NCBI GenBank assembly: GCA_003567835.1 | Contig: PWYO01000348.1 | Location: 1-11,569 of the forward strand | DNA: 11,569 nucleotides | DNA from: Actinomycetota bacterium | GTDB lineage: Bacteria > Actinomycetota > Humimicrobiia > Humimicrobiales > Humimicrobiaceae | Reading direction: 5' to 3' | Notes under the pieces: model-generated | The model's database searches: none | What the model saw: the letters and a program-made list of their open reading frames with translations, nothing else | Told to the model about the DNA's origin: nothing | Translations under genes and position numbers: made by a program | Part shown: piece after piece, positions 1-6,877 of the stretch | Numbering within the stretch: the first letter of the stretch is position 1 | How the letters are laid out: the number at the start of each line of letters is the position of its first letter

Positions 1-901
1 AATATTTTTCCAGCAGGTTTTCCATTTCCAGCTCCAGCCTGGTTTTAAGATTGGAGATCGTTTCCAGGTCTTTGGCTGGATAATCCATCATGGGCGGGCC
101 CACATGGATGCCCCGCAACCCCAATGCCTCCTTAAACCCTTGGGGGAAATTAACTGATTTCATCTCCCGTATCAGCGGCAGCACCGCAAACTGTAGGTTG
201 TAGGCATGCTGTATGTTCTGATTCTGAAAATTCTTAAAAATGTTTACCATAAATTCAGGCATAATCCCTGCAGTGGCAGTCATGCAGCCTTTGCCTCCCA
301 TCATCAAGGCGGGAAGCATAATCTCTTCTGCGCCCACCAGCACCCTAAAATCAGGGTCCACCTTTCTGGTCATCTCCAATAGATTCATCACATTGACCAT
401 ATTGCCCGAAGATTCCTTTATGCCCACCACATTGGGCATATTGCACAGGCTTTCTGCCATCTGAGGGGTTACCTCATTGGCAAAGAAGGGTATATTATAC
501 AAAAAGATGGGTATATTGACATTTTCTGCTACCTTTCGCAGGTGTCCCTCTACCACTTCTTTGGTGTTCTGGAAAAAATAGGGCCCGTGAAGGACCACCC
601 CTGCACAACCCTTCTGTTGTGCATAGTTGGCGATCTCAATAGACTTGTGGTAACAAGTTGCGCCTGAGCCGGGGATAACCGGAACCCTTCCCCCTGCTTC
701 ATCTACCACGATGTCTATTAAAAACTTTCTTTCCCCCATGTCCATATGGGTATATTCTCCGCAGGAGGCAACCGGAAACAGGCCGTCCACGCCTTTATCG
801 ATTAAAAAATTGACAAATTTCCTTACCTCTATTTCATTGATTTTGCCCTGCTCATCAAAGGGGGTTAGCATGGCTACAATTACACCTTCTGGAATATCCA
901 T
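1..901 (-). CDS. DapA-superfamily (DHDPS/N-acetylneuraminate lyase-like) aldolase, C-terminus cut by window edge
   Basis: Translating the minus strand from the ATG at 901 gives 300 residues with no stop before the window edge, so only the last few residues should be missing (family length about 290-310). It is a class I aldolase of the dihydrodipicolinate synthase superfamily. Visible marks are an N-terminal PEGVIVAMLTPF segment, the carboxylate-binding loop ASCGE (residues 44-48, where DHDPS has GTTGE), catalytic Tyr135 in LYNIP, and the Schiff-base Lys162 in GIKESSGN. Family enzymes cleave or condense pyruvate-derived 2-keto acids in the cytoplasm. The start is fixed by an AGGAG ribosome site at 911-915, 9 nt upstream. 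The gene follows a 2-hydroxyacid dehydrogenase by 16 nt, in a cassette with an isomerase and an aldehyde dehydrogenase, so I infer a catabolic 2-keto-3-deoxy-acid type aldolase rather than the lysine-pathway DapA. The Cys in place of the second Thr of GTTGE also argues against true DapA. The substrate is unknown. Confidence 0.88.
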   Translation of the reverse strand, partial: MDIPEGVIVAMLTPFDEQGKINEIEVRKFVNFLIDKGVDGLFPVASCGEYTHMDMGERKFLIDIVVDEAGGRVPVIPGSGATCYHKSIEIANYAQQKGCAGVVLHGPYFFQNTKEVVEGHLRKVAENVNIPIFLYNIPFFANEVTPQMAESLCNMPNVVGIKESSGNMVNVMNLLEMTRKVDPDFRVLVGAEEIMLPALMMGGKGCMTATAGIMPEFMVNIFKNFQNQNIQHAYNLQFAVLPLIREMKSVNFPQGFKEALGLRGIHVGPPMMDYPAKDLETISNLKTRLELEMENLLEKY

Positions 902-917
902 AAATCGATGCTCCTTT

Positions 918-1886
918 CTATGGGTTGACCACATTCTGTGGGCTGCTATCTTTTAATACTTTTACAATATTCTGGGCGGTTTTATATTTAAGCGCCTGGA
1001 TAGAAGACTCCGAGTAAAATGCGGCATGGGGGGTCACCATGACATTGTCTAGTTTGACCAGCTCATTGTCCATGCCCGGGGGTTCCTGCTCCAGCACATC
1101 CAGCCCGGCTCCTGCTATATGGCCGCTTTTTAAGGCCTGGTAGAGCTCAGCGGTATTGATAATGGCTCCCCGTGAGGTATTTACCATAAAGGAAGTGGGC
1201 TTCATAAGCTGAAATTCCCTTAGCCCAAACATATGGTGCGTGGACTCATTTAAGGGACAGTAGATGGATATAAAATCGCTGTTATGCAGTATTTGATAAA
1301 AACTGGCCATTTCCAGCTGGTAGCGCTCCCTGACATCTTCATCGATATAGGGGTCATATACCAGGACCTTGCCGAACAGGGGCGCAACCTTGGGATAAAG
1401 GTTCTGGGGAATCTTTCCAAATCCTATGAGACCCAAAACCTGTTTTTTAAAATTAAAGACCGGTTGAGCGGTGCCCACCGCATCCCAAACACCCTGTTTT
1501 ACGGCATTGGTTAGGGCCACCACTTTCCTGCCCAGGGCCATGATCAGGGCCAGGCTGTGGTCTGCCACCTCATCCTGGCAGTAATCAGGGACATTGCATA
1601 CTTTGATGCCCATCTTGGAAGCTTGGTCCACGTCAATGGTATCCACCCCGATGCCGTATCTGGAAATGACCTTGCAATGCTCCATGTTGGCCAGTACCTT
1701 TTCGGTAATGGGCGCATATTGGACGATGAGCCCATCTGCCTGGGCGCATTGCTGTGCCAAAGTTTTTTCATCCTGTGACTGCAGTTCAATAATATCGCAG
1801 TCCAGGCTGCCCAGGACTTCTTTTTCTATATTGATATCTTCAAAGTCGTAATCGGTAAAAACGACCTTTAGACGGTTATCCTCCAT
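918..1886 (-). CDS. D-isomer specific 2-hydroxyacid dehydrogenase (CtBP/SerA-like, no ACT domain)
   Basis: This 322-residue cytoplasmic NAD(P)-dependent oxidoreductase interconverts a D-2-hydroxy acid and a 2-keto acid. Its N-terminal substrate-binding half contains SRYGIGVDTID (75-85). The Rossmann half has the dinucleotide loop GFGKIP (155-160), which carries Pro where relatives usually have Gly, and the ribose-binding Asp178 in VYDPY. The catalytic triad is Arg239 (NTSRG), Glu268 (LEQEPP) and His287 (TPHAAF). The length fits the short ACT-less subgroup, so it is probably not the serine-pathway SerA. An AAGGA site at 1896-1900, 9 nt before the ATG, supports the start. It is followed 16 nt later by the DapA-like aldolase and preceded by its own candidate promoter. 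Likely substrates are glyoxylate, hydroxypyruvate or a cassette intermediate, but the sequence does not decide. It is clearly diverged from the second dehydrogenase at 5911-6876. Confidence 0.9.
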   Translation of the reverse strand: MEDNRLKVVFTDYDFEDINIEKEVLGSLDCDIIELQSQDEKTLAQQCAQADGLIVQYAPITEKVLANMEHCKVISRYGIGVDTIDVDQASKMGIKVCNVPDYCQDEVADHSLALIMALGRKVVALTNAVKQGVWDAVGTAQPVFNFKKQVLGLIGFGKIPQNLYPKVAPLFGKVLVYDPYIDEDVRERYQLEMASFYQILHNSDFISIYCPLNESTHHMFGLREFQLMKPTSFMVNTSRGAIINTAELYQALKSGHIAGAGLDVLEQEPPGMDNELVKLDNVMVTPHAAFYSESSIQALKYKTAQNIVKVLKDSSPQNVVNP

Positions 1887-1904
1887 TTACACCAGTCCTT
1901 GTAT

Positions 1905-1918
1905 AAGAGTTAACTCTT
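1905..1918. promoter_or_regulatory. 14-bp perfect palindrome, candidate operator in the dehydrogenase leader
   Basis: AAGAGTTAACTCTT is its own reverse complement. It lies between the candidate -10 box (1939-1944) and the ribosome site (1896-1900) of the 2-hydroxyacid dehydrogenase gene, where a dimeric repressor could bind. It does not match the TGGT-nnn-ACCA operator upstream of the GntR gene, so a different regulator would be implied. A chance palindrome is possible. Confidence 0.35.
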
Positions 1919-1938
1919 CACTGAAAAAAGCAAACATT

Positions 1939-1967
1939 ACTATAACCATTTGCGTCAGAAATATCAA
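1939..1967 (-). promoter_or_regulatory. Candidate sigma-A promoter for the 2-hydroxyacid dehydrogenase/aldolase pair
   Basis: Read on the minus strand, TTGATA (1962-1967) and TATAGT (1939-1944) are separated by exactly 17 nt, each one base from consensus. The predicted start near 1932 leaves a leader of about 45 nt before the ATG at 1886. The -35 box touches the base of the hairpin at 1967-1998, so termination of the upstream transcript and a fresh start would be adjacent. This is seen in the sequence; activity is inferred. Confidence 0.55.
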
Positions 1968-1998
1968 CCAGGAAAAGCCGGAACCGGCTTTCCCTGGT
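1967..1998 (-). terminator. Strong hairpin after the aldehyde dehydrogenase gene, candidate terminator
   Basis: Two 15-nt arms (1967-1981 and 1984-1998) flank a 2-nt centre. The one imperfect position (1973/1992) is an A-C mismatch on the plus strand but a G-U pair in minus-strand RNA, which favours function on the minus strand, in the direction of the genes. It sits 11 nt beyond the aldehyde dehydrogenase stop. The following sequence (TGATATTTCTG) is only modestly U-rich, so it may be a leaky terminator or an mRNA-stabilising stem instead. Confidence 0.55.
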
Positions 1999-2009
1999 AA
2001 TGGTCTTGC

Positions 2010-3482
2010 TTAGAAATTGTAGTAATTTCCTTCTTCACCCAAAAAGAGCACATTGTTTTTGCATTTCAAATATTCCATAAGTCCTACAATGCCGCCTTCT
2101 CTGCCCAAACCGCTAAGTTTATTGCCGCCATAGGAAGCTTCAATTTTTGACATAACATTGGTGTTCATCCATACAATGCCGGCATCAAATGTTCTGGTGG
2201 CAGTGATTAGTTTCCTTACATTTTCGCTCCAAACGGTAGCACCCAGTCCGTAAACAGTATCATTGGCAAGCTCTAATGCCTGCTCAAAGTTCTTATATTT
2301 CATAACAGTCACCACTGGCCCGAATATTTCTTCCTGGACGCATTCCATCTTGTTGTCATCTACTTCCAGTACCGTAGGCGGATAAAAATAGCCTTTGTCC
2401 AGTGGAGGATCGGTAAGTCTTTTACCGCCGCAGAGAAGCTTGGCGCCATCTTTTACGGCTCTGTCTACAAAACCTTGGACCGTTTTGTACTGGTTTTGAT
2501 CAATGAGGGACCCCATCCTGGTCTCCGGGTCCATAATGTCCCCGATCTTCATGCTGTTGCATCTTTTCACCAGTAGGTCAACAAATGCATCATAGATTTC
2601 TTCATGGGCATAAAGCCTGGTTGATGCACAGCATACCTCTCCCTGCATAAAGCAGAAACCCAGTATAAGGGAGTTGACCGCATCGCTTAACCTGCAATCT
2701 GCTTCAGCAATAAAGGGACCTTTTCCCCCCAGTTCCAGCAATACTTTTTTAAGGTTGGATTCTGCAGCAGCCTGCATGCATCTTCTTCCCACTTCAGTGG
2801 AGCCGGTAAAGGAAATCATATCGATGTCTTCATGGACCAGCATAGCTTCTCCGGTTATGCTTCCTGAGCCTGAAATGACATTGAGGACACCTGGCGGATA
2901 TCCTGCTTCCAGGAAAATTTCTCCCAGGATCTGGCAGGTAATTGGGGCCATTGAAGAGGCCTTCAGCACCACCGTATTACCCGCAGAAAGTGCCGGGCAA
3001 ATGGTTCTGGTGGCAATGTGGATCGGAAAGTTCCAGGGTATAATGGAACCCACCACACCATAAGGCTCCCAGGTTTCATAACAAAGGGTATCCCCTCCGG
3101 CAATGGGCACTTCATCGCCCCGAATTTGTCTGGCCTGGTTTGAAAAATACTCCATGGCCATGAATGCATAAGGGAGGTCCGTATTGACGGTTTCATGGAT
3201 AGGTTTTCCTACATCTTTTGCTTCCCAATCGGCCAGTTCACGATGCCTTTTTTTCATGATCTCTACCGCTTTTAACATCAGGTCTGCGCGTTCATCTCCA
3301 CTCATGGCAGACCATTTGGGGGCTGCGGCTCTTGCTGCAGCCACTGCATCATCAACGTCTTTTGTGCCGGCCAGAGGCAGCTGGGCAAGCTCTTCTCCGG
3401 TGGCTGGACACTGGGAGATAAACGTTTTCCCGTTTTCAGCATCAACCCACTCATTATTGATAAATAATTTGAATTCTTTCAT
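2010..3482 (-). CDS. NAD(P)-dependent aldehyde dehydrogenase (ALDH superfamily)
   Basis: This full-length ALDH of 490 residues oxidises an aldehyde to the carboxylic acid in the cytoplasm. Visible landmarks in order are Asn151 in PWNFP, the cofactor segment FTGSTEVGR (225-233), the general base Glu250 in LELGGKGP, the catalytic thiol Cys284 in GEVCCAST (a vicinal Cys285 follows), and EEIFGPV (384-390), whose Glu385 and Phe387 contact the cofactor. The C-terminus has the usual SGLGREGG (457-464). It looks closest to betaine/glycolaldehyde/lactaldehyde-type ALDHs, but specificity cannot be read from sequence. The ATG has an AGGAGG site immediately upstream. The gene starts 23 nt after the isomerase stop and is likely on the same mRNA as it and the GntR regulator. 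In the cassette it would consume an aldehyde released by an aldolase, such as lactaldehyde, glycolaldehyde or a sulfonated or other analogue; that is inference. Confidence 0.95.
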   Translation of the reverse strand: MKEFKLFINNEWVDAENGKTFISQCPATGEELAQLPLAGTKDVDDAVAAARAAAPKWSAMSGDERADLMLKAVEIMKKRHRELADWEAKDVGKPIHETVNTDLPYAFMAMEYFSNQARQIRGDEVPIAGGDTLCYETWEPYGVVGSIIPWNFPIHIATRTICPALSAGNTVVLKASSMAPITCQILGEIFLEAGYPPGVLNVISGSGSITGEAMLVHEDIDMISFTGSTEVGRRCMQAAAESNLKKVLLELGGKGPFIAEADCRLSDAVNSLILGFCFMQGEVCCASTRLYAHEEIYDAFVDLLVKRCNSMKIGDIMDPETRMGSLIDQNQYKTVQGFVDRAVKDGAKLLCGGKRLTDPPLDKGYFYPPTVLEVDDNKMECVQEEIFGPVVTVMKYKNFEQALELANDTVYGLGATVWSENVRKLITATRTFDAGIVWMNTNVMSKIEASYGGNKLSGLGREGGIVGLMEYLKCKNNVLFLGEEGNYYNF

Positions 3483-3505
3483 GCTTCCTCCTGCTTTTTA
3501 ATGAT

Positions 3506-4849
3506 TTATTTTTGTGCAATAAATGGAATTTGCATCAGTTTTGCAAATTCTTGCAGTTCATCCAGGATGTTTCCATAAACAATGCCATTATGGTGCGGTA
3601 TGCCATGTTCCATAAGTGATTCGACAAATTCAATATTCCCGCCGTCCATTTGTATAAACAGATTGCTTCCCTTTAAAAAGGATTTTGATTCCACCACTTT
3701 CCCAACACCTGCATGAAGACTGTATTGTCCCTTTATGGAATTGAGCCTGCAAACCGTAGCCACACCGCTTTTCATGGTGGCGGTTTGCGCAAGCCCTCCA
3801 AAAACCTGCTCAATTTTTGGCTTATCAGGGGAAAGATTATAAGGGGCATTGCCGCAATGCCAGAAAAGAAGCGCATCCGGATCCTCAACAATATTGACAA
3901 AATCAGCAAACCAGGGCGTTGACCCAGCCAATACGTATTGGAGCATTAAGGTAAGGGAGCCGTCAACGTCACATTCGCAGCTGGCCATGACTCCTTCTGC
4001 ATTGCACCGTCCATTGGCCGGACAGATGGGCATCTGTTTTATATCTCTTAATTCCGGCCAGCAATCCGGCGCATAGGATTGAAGATTTCTTTGTTCAGCC
4101 ACTTTTTTTACCGCCAAATATACCCTGGATATGCCCCTTGACTGCTCAAGGTCATCGGGAGCAATGTTAAATATTTCTTTCTGTTTTTCCAGATCCTGGT
4201 CAATGTCTGCATCGGTAATACCTTCAATGACCTGATTGAAATCAGACATGGAAACTTTGGTAATGGTGGTTCCAAATTTCTGCTTCACAGCCAGTTCATC
4301 AAAATCAGAGATCTCAAATCCGTCCGGCCGCATGCCGATTACACCAATTGTAGCCTCTCTTAGATAGGCAATTGCTTGTACTGATTTTATAAATTTTTCC
4401 ACATTTTTGGCAGGTTTTCCGCTTTGAGCATTACCATATGCAAAAGAAAACGTACGATCAAAGTTTTTAAAAATTGTGCCTGCGGGCATTACCCCTACCA
4501 TGGAACCGGTAAAATTGTGCTTGCTGATGGCAAATTCCTCAATTCCCCATATCAAAAAGGGGCAGTCCATATTGCGGATGAGCTCTACTGAAACGTCTCC
4601 AGTTGAAAATGTGCCATTAAAAATTACTATGCCATCCACATGGGATGACCTGAATTGATGCCAGGCTTCCCTGGCCAGGTTTCTTGCACTCATGGGTTTG
4701 GGATACTCCACGATCTCTGCACCCATATCTGCAAGCATTTGCTTGGCGTCTTTGGCATACTGTGAAGCTGTTTTTAGATCTTCTTCATCCAGAAAATCCA
4801 GCGCAAGATTCACAAAGCCAATTTTTACTTTCCTGAAATTTACTGGCAT
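3506..4849 (-). CDS. L-fucose/L-arabinose isomerase-family protein
   Basis: This 447-residue cytoplasmic protein resembles the L-fucose isomerase-related family, shorter than E. coli FucI. Members interconvert aldoses and ketoses with a divalent metal. Visible signs are the N-terminal KVKIGFVNLALDF strand, a mid-protein GVIGMRPDGF segment (169-178), the Cys-rich block CPANGRCNAEG (276-286), and Glu292 in SCECDVDGS. Asp316 in WFADF and the motif FWHCGNAP with His331 follow, and a C-terminal GIPHHNG with His419-His420 is probably the distal metal-binding histidine region. Assignment of the ligand residues is by analogy with FucI/AraA. An AGGAAGGGG-like site precedes the ATG. It lies 33 nt after the gntR stop and 23 nt before the aldehyde dehydrogenase. 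A sugar or modified-sugar isomerase is the best inference; the actual substrate (fucose, arabinose, sulfoquinovose or other) is not decidable here, and no kinase is nearby. Confidence 0.82.
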   Translation of the reverse strand: MPVNFRKVKIGFVNLALDFLDEEDLKTASQYAKDAKQMLADMGAEIVEYPKPMSARNLAREAWHQFRSSHVDGIVIFNGTFSTGDVSVELIRNMDCPFLIWGIEEFAISKHNFTGSMVGVMPAGTIFKNFDRTFSFAYGNAQSGKPAKNVEKFIKSVQAIAYLREATIGVIGMRPDGFEISDFDELAVKQKFGTTITKVSMSDFNQVIEGITDADIDQDLEKQKEIFNIAPDDLEQSRGISRVYLAVKKVAEQRNLQSYAPDCWPELRDIKQMPICPANGRCNAEGVMASCECDVDGSLTLMLQYVLAGSTPWFADFVNIVEDPDALLFWHCGNAPYNLSPDKPKIEQVFGGLAQTATMKSGVATVCRLNSIKGQYSLHAGVGKVVESKSFLKGSNLFIQMDGGNIEFVESLMEHGIPHHNGIVYGNILDELQEFAKLMQIPFIAQK

Positions 4850-4882
4850 ATTGTCCCCTTCCTATACGGTTATTATATGACC

Positions 4883-5623
4883 CTATGTTTTCTGATTTTG
4901 TTTTACCAGATTAACCAGTGCTTCAGCCTTATGGATATCTTCTTTTACTTGGAATATATGGTTTCTTAAAGCTTTCTCGGCGCCTTGAACATCCTTATTT
5001 TTGATCTTATTGTAAATTTCATTGTGCCATTTCATTCCCCTGATGGTCGAACCGGGCACTTTAGCAGTTTCTTTGATTCCCCCCATAAACATCTCAAAGA
5101 TAAAATTGAATATGCTGATTAATATTTTATTTTTGGTACAGCTAAAAAGGGTTTTGTGAAATTCGTAGTCTTCATAATAGTAGAGGTCTATTTTATTTTC
5201 TTTGAGGTAAGTCTTGCTGTTTTTAAGATGGCTATGAAGTTTTTCAATATCACCGGGTGTGGCCTTGTGCACCGCTTCTCTGATGGCTGCTGTTTCCAGA
5301 ATAAGCCTGACATTGATTAAATCTAAAAGATCTCCCTGTTTGATGGACAGCTGCACATTTGCCGGATTGATAATAGATTGTAGGGAAAGTTCGGATACAA
5401 ATGCACCTTTGCCTGGCTTAATACGAATGATATTGGCAAGACTCAGAGCTTGCAGTGCTTCTCTTACACAGCTTCTTCCAATTCTAAAATCTTTTGCCAG
5501 TGCTCTTTGGGACGGGATTGGGTCTCCCGGTTTGAGCTCTCCATTTTTAATTTGCAGGATAAGCGCATCAATGACTTTTTGTACCACACTTTTGTGCTTA
5601 ACCCTGTCCAAATCAGAAATCAT
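4883..5623 (-). CDS. FadR-subfamily GntR transcriptional regulator (wHTH + FCD)
   Basis: This is a 246-residue DNA-binding regulator. Residues about 12-76 form the GntR winged helix, with the recognisable GELKPGDPIPSQRALAKDF and IGRSCVREALQAL stretches and the wing IRIKPGKGAFV. Residues about 98-235 form an all-helical FCD effector domain. Asp152, His156, His200 and His222 match the D-H-H-H metal-binding pattern of FCD domains that sense small carboxylates through a bound metal. The family usually represses catabolic operons for sugar acids or other organic acids and releases DNA on effector binding. A matching perfect operator lies over its own promoter (5665-5689), so negative autoregulation and control of the downstream isomerase and aldehyde dehydrogenase genes are likely. 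The start is the least certain part: the best ribosome site (AAGGA) is about 14 nt upstream of the ATG, longer than usual, and a TTG at codon 5 is an alternative. Confidence 0.92.
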   Translation of the reverse strand: MISDLDRVKHKSVVQKVIDALILQIKNGELKPGDPIPSQRALAKDFRIGRSCVREALQALSLANIIRIKPGKGAFVSELSLQSIINPANVQLSIKQGDLLDLINVRLILETAAIREAVHKATPGDIEKLHSHLKNSKTYLKENKIDLYYYEDYEFHKTLFSCTKNKILISIFNFIFEMFMGGIKETAKVPGSTIRGMKWHNEIYNKIKNKDVQGAEKALRNHIFQVKEDIHKAEALVNLVKQNQKT

Positions 5624-5664
5624 GGTATTTATCTAAATCCTTAAGTTGGCATGAGCAACTGCTG

Positions 5665-5689
5665 CAATAACTGGTCATACCAGTTATTG
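5665..5689. promoter_or_regulatory. Perfect 25-bp GntR/FadR-type operator palindrome
   Basis: The arms CAATAACTGGT (5665-5675) and ACCAGTTATTG (5679-5689) are exact reverse complements around a 3-nt centre CAT. The core TGGT-nnn-ACCA is the known FadR-subfamily GntR operator pattern. It begins 42 bp upstream of the GntR ATG, overlaps the last four bases of the -10 box and covers the predicted transcription start. This is a classical repressor position, so the gntR-isomerase-ALDH transcript is probably autorepressed. Confidence 0.85.
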
Positions 5690-5715
5690 TAATCTATATG
5701 GAAGTCCTTTGTCAA
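5686..5715 (-). promoter_or_regulatory. Sigma-A promoter of the gntR-isomerase-ALDH operon
   Basis: On the minus strand a consensus -35 TTGACA (5710-5715) is followed after 18 nt by -10 TACAAT (5686-5691, five of six consensus bases). A run of nine T lies directly before the -35 box and may act as an UP-like element. The predicted start is near 5679, giving a leader of about 55 nt. The operator overlaps the -10 and the start site, consistent with steric repression. Confidence 0.8.
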
Positions 5716-5726
5716 AAAAAAATTAT

Positions 5727-5763
5727 TTTATAGAAACAAAGCATCACGGTTGGGACCGAATGC
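5727..5763 (-). terminator. Possible terminator of the relA-aspS-dehydrogenase transcript
   Basis: In minus-strand RNA, GCAT and CGGT (5763 downward) pair with ACCG and ATGC (ending at 5741) around a CCCA loop, with a small asymmetric bulge. The tract TTTGTTTCTATAAAAT follows, and further T-rich sequence lies beyond. The stem is short, so confidence is modest. Its place, about 150 nt after the dehydrogenase stop and just before the gntR promoter, suits an operon boundary. Confidence 0.4.
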
Positions 5764-5790
5764 CTAAGTGTTTGCCTAGGCCCTGCCTAG
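5761..5790. repeat. Three helically phased TGCCTA direct repeats upstream of the gntR promoter
   Basis: TGCCTA occurs at 5761, 5773 and 5784, spaced 12 and 11 bp, about one DNA turn each. The centre of the array lies about 60 bp upstream of the -35 box, where an activator could bind one face of the helix. The second and third copies also form CTAGGC-AGG-GCCTAG in minus-strand RNA, so an RNA structure is an alternative. The rest of this intergenic stretch (5791-5910) shows no further gene or clear signal. Confidence 0.45.
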
Positions 5791-5910
5791 TATGGCTTAT
5801 AAAACAGTACCGTACCAGCACCTATTGCTTCCTATTTTTTGTAAAGAGGGCCCTGTCAGTGATTTGTGCAATACAGTTTTTTTAAGTTTTATAGGCTCAT
5901 TGCTGTTGGC

Positions 5911-6876
5911 CTACCAACCTAAATCATTTCTATTGTAGACCCATTTGGGTTTCCGGTTGCTCAGCACATCGATTACCCCCTGGGCAGCATGAACGGCCAT
6001 TCTGGAGGCGCTTTCTTGGGTCAACGCTGCAGAATGGGGGCTTAAAATTACTTTTTTCAGTCCCAACAGCGGGTTATTTGGTGCTGGAGGCTCATTTTCA
6101 AATACATCCAGAGCCGCGCCGCTTATCTTCCCTTGACTGATGCACTCGGCCAAAGCCTGCTCATCTATGATACCTCCTCTGGAAGTATTGATGATATATG
6201 CGCTTTTCTTCATCAGGGAGAGAAGCTCCTGGTCTACAAGATGATGGTTTTTTTTGCTGTAGGGTATATGCAGGGAAATGAAATCAGATTTTTGGAAAAC
6301 TTCCTGAATGGTGTCTGCCAGCACAAAAGGAAAATCAACGGAAATATTTTTGGACAAATAGGGGTCATAGGCCATGATTGGCATATCCAAAGCATTGCTG
6401 CAAATCTTTGCAGCAGCTCTTCCGATTTTACCAAAGCCTACCAGCCCCAGTGTTTTTCCTGAAATATCCACGGTTGTATACTGATTCCGGATCTGCCAGT
6501 TGCCCTCTCTTACCCCTGCGTCCATTTTTTGGAGGTCTTTTGCCATAGCCAGCATAAAGCCAAGTGCATGCTCTGCTACGGTTTTGGTGTTTGCTTCAGG
6601 GGCGTTGCATACGGGTATGCTTTTCTCTGAAGCAGCCCGTACATCAACATTGTCCACACCCGCTCCGGTACGGCCGATTACTTTCAATTGCTTTGCAGCA
6701 TATATGGATTCTCTGCTTAATCGGGTCGCAGTTCTTACGATAATCCCGTCTGCATGGGTTATATGGTCCCTTACCACTTCATCTTCCGGGGAGGGGGATA
6801 TGATGATCTCAAAACCCTTTTTTCGCAGCAGTTCCATTGCATGGGGATGGATTTTTTGGCCCAGCAGTACTTTCAT
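5911..6876 (-). CDS. D-3-phosphoglycerate dehydrogenase-like 2-hydroxyacid dehydrogenase, ACT-less
   Basis: The protein has 321 residues and is an NAD-dependent D-2-hydroxyacid dehydrogenase of the SerA type. Seen are the substrate-loop region IGRTGAGVDNVDV (67-79), the dinucleotide loop GFGKIG (147-152), Asp171 in AYDPY for NAD ribose, Arg233 in NTSRGG, Glu262 in FENEPP, and His281 in LSPHSAA. The protein ends straight after the core, so the regulatory ACT domain of many SerA enzymes is absent. Only 1 nt separates it from the stop of the preceding aldolase, and the ribosome site is weak (AAGGG further upstream inside that gene), suggesting translational coupling. Paired with a 4-hydroxy-2-oxoglutarate aldolase-like enzyme, a plausible role is reduction of glyoxylate or hydroxypyruvate. 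Serine biosynthesis (3-phosphoglycerate oxidation) is the main alternative. It looks more SerA-like than the dehydrogenase at 918-1886. Confidence 0.9.
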   Translation of the reverse strand: MKVLLGQKIHPHAMELLRKKGFEIIISPSPEDEVVRDHITHADGIIVRTATRLSRESIYAAKQLKVIGRTGAGVDNVDVRAASEKSIPVCNAPEANTKTVAEHALGFMLAMAKDLQKMDAGVREGNWQIRNQYTTVDISGKTLGLVGFGKIGRAAAKICSNALDMPIMAYDPYLSKNISVDFPFVLADTIQEVFQKSDFISLHIPYSKKNHHLVDQELLSLMKKSAYIINTSRGGIIDEQALAECISQGKISGAALDVFENEPPAPNNPLLGLKKVILSPHSAALTQESASRMAVHAAQGVIDVLSNRKPKWVYNRNDLGW

Positions 6877-6877
6877 C

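Noticed and set aside
2674..3063. 129-codon plus-strand open frame
   Set aside because: It lies wholly antisense to the aldehyde dehydrogenase gene, has no recognisable domain and no convincing ribosome site; a shadow frame.
4868..4882. Imperfect inverted repeat GGTTAT-TAT-ATGACC with a TATAAT on the minus strand, between gntR and the isomerase gene
   Set aside because: It does not fit the TGGT-nnn-ACCA pattern (the ACC is displaced from the centre), one arm position mismatches, and no -35 box is seen at a proper distance.
5847..5854. AGGGCCCT palindrome in the intergenic region
   Set aside because: Only 8 bp without a loop or flanking signal; expected by chance.
5624..5910. Small RNA, riboswitch or small gene in the 287-bp intergenic region
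   Set aside because: Beyond the promoter, operator, repeats and weak terminator I see no recognisable riboswitch core and no open frame with a ribosome site.
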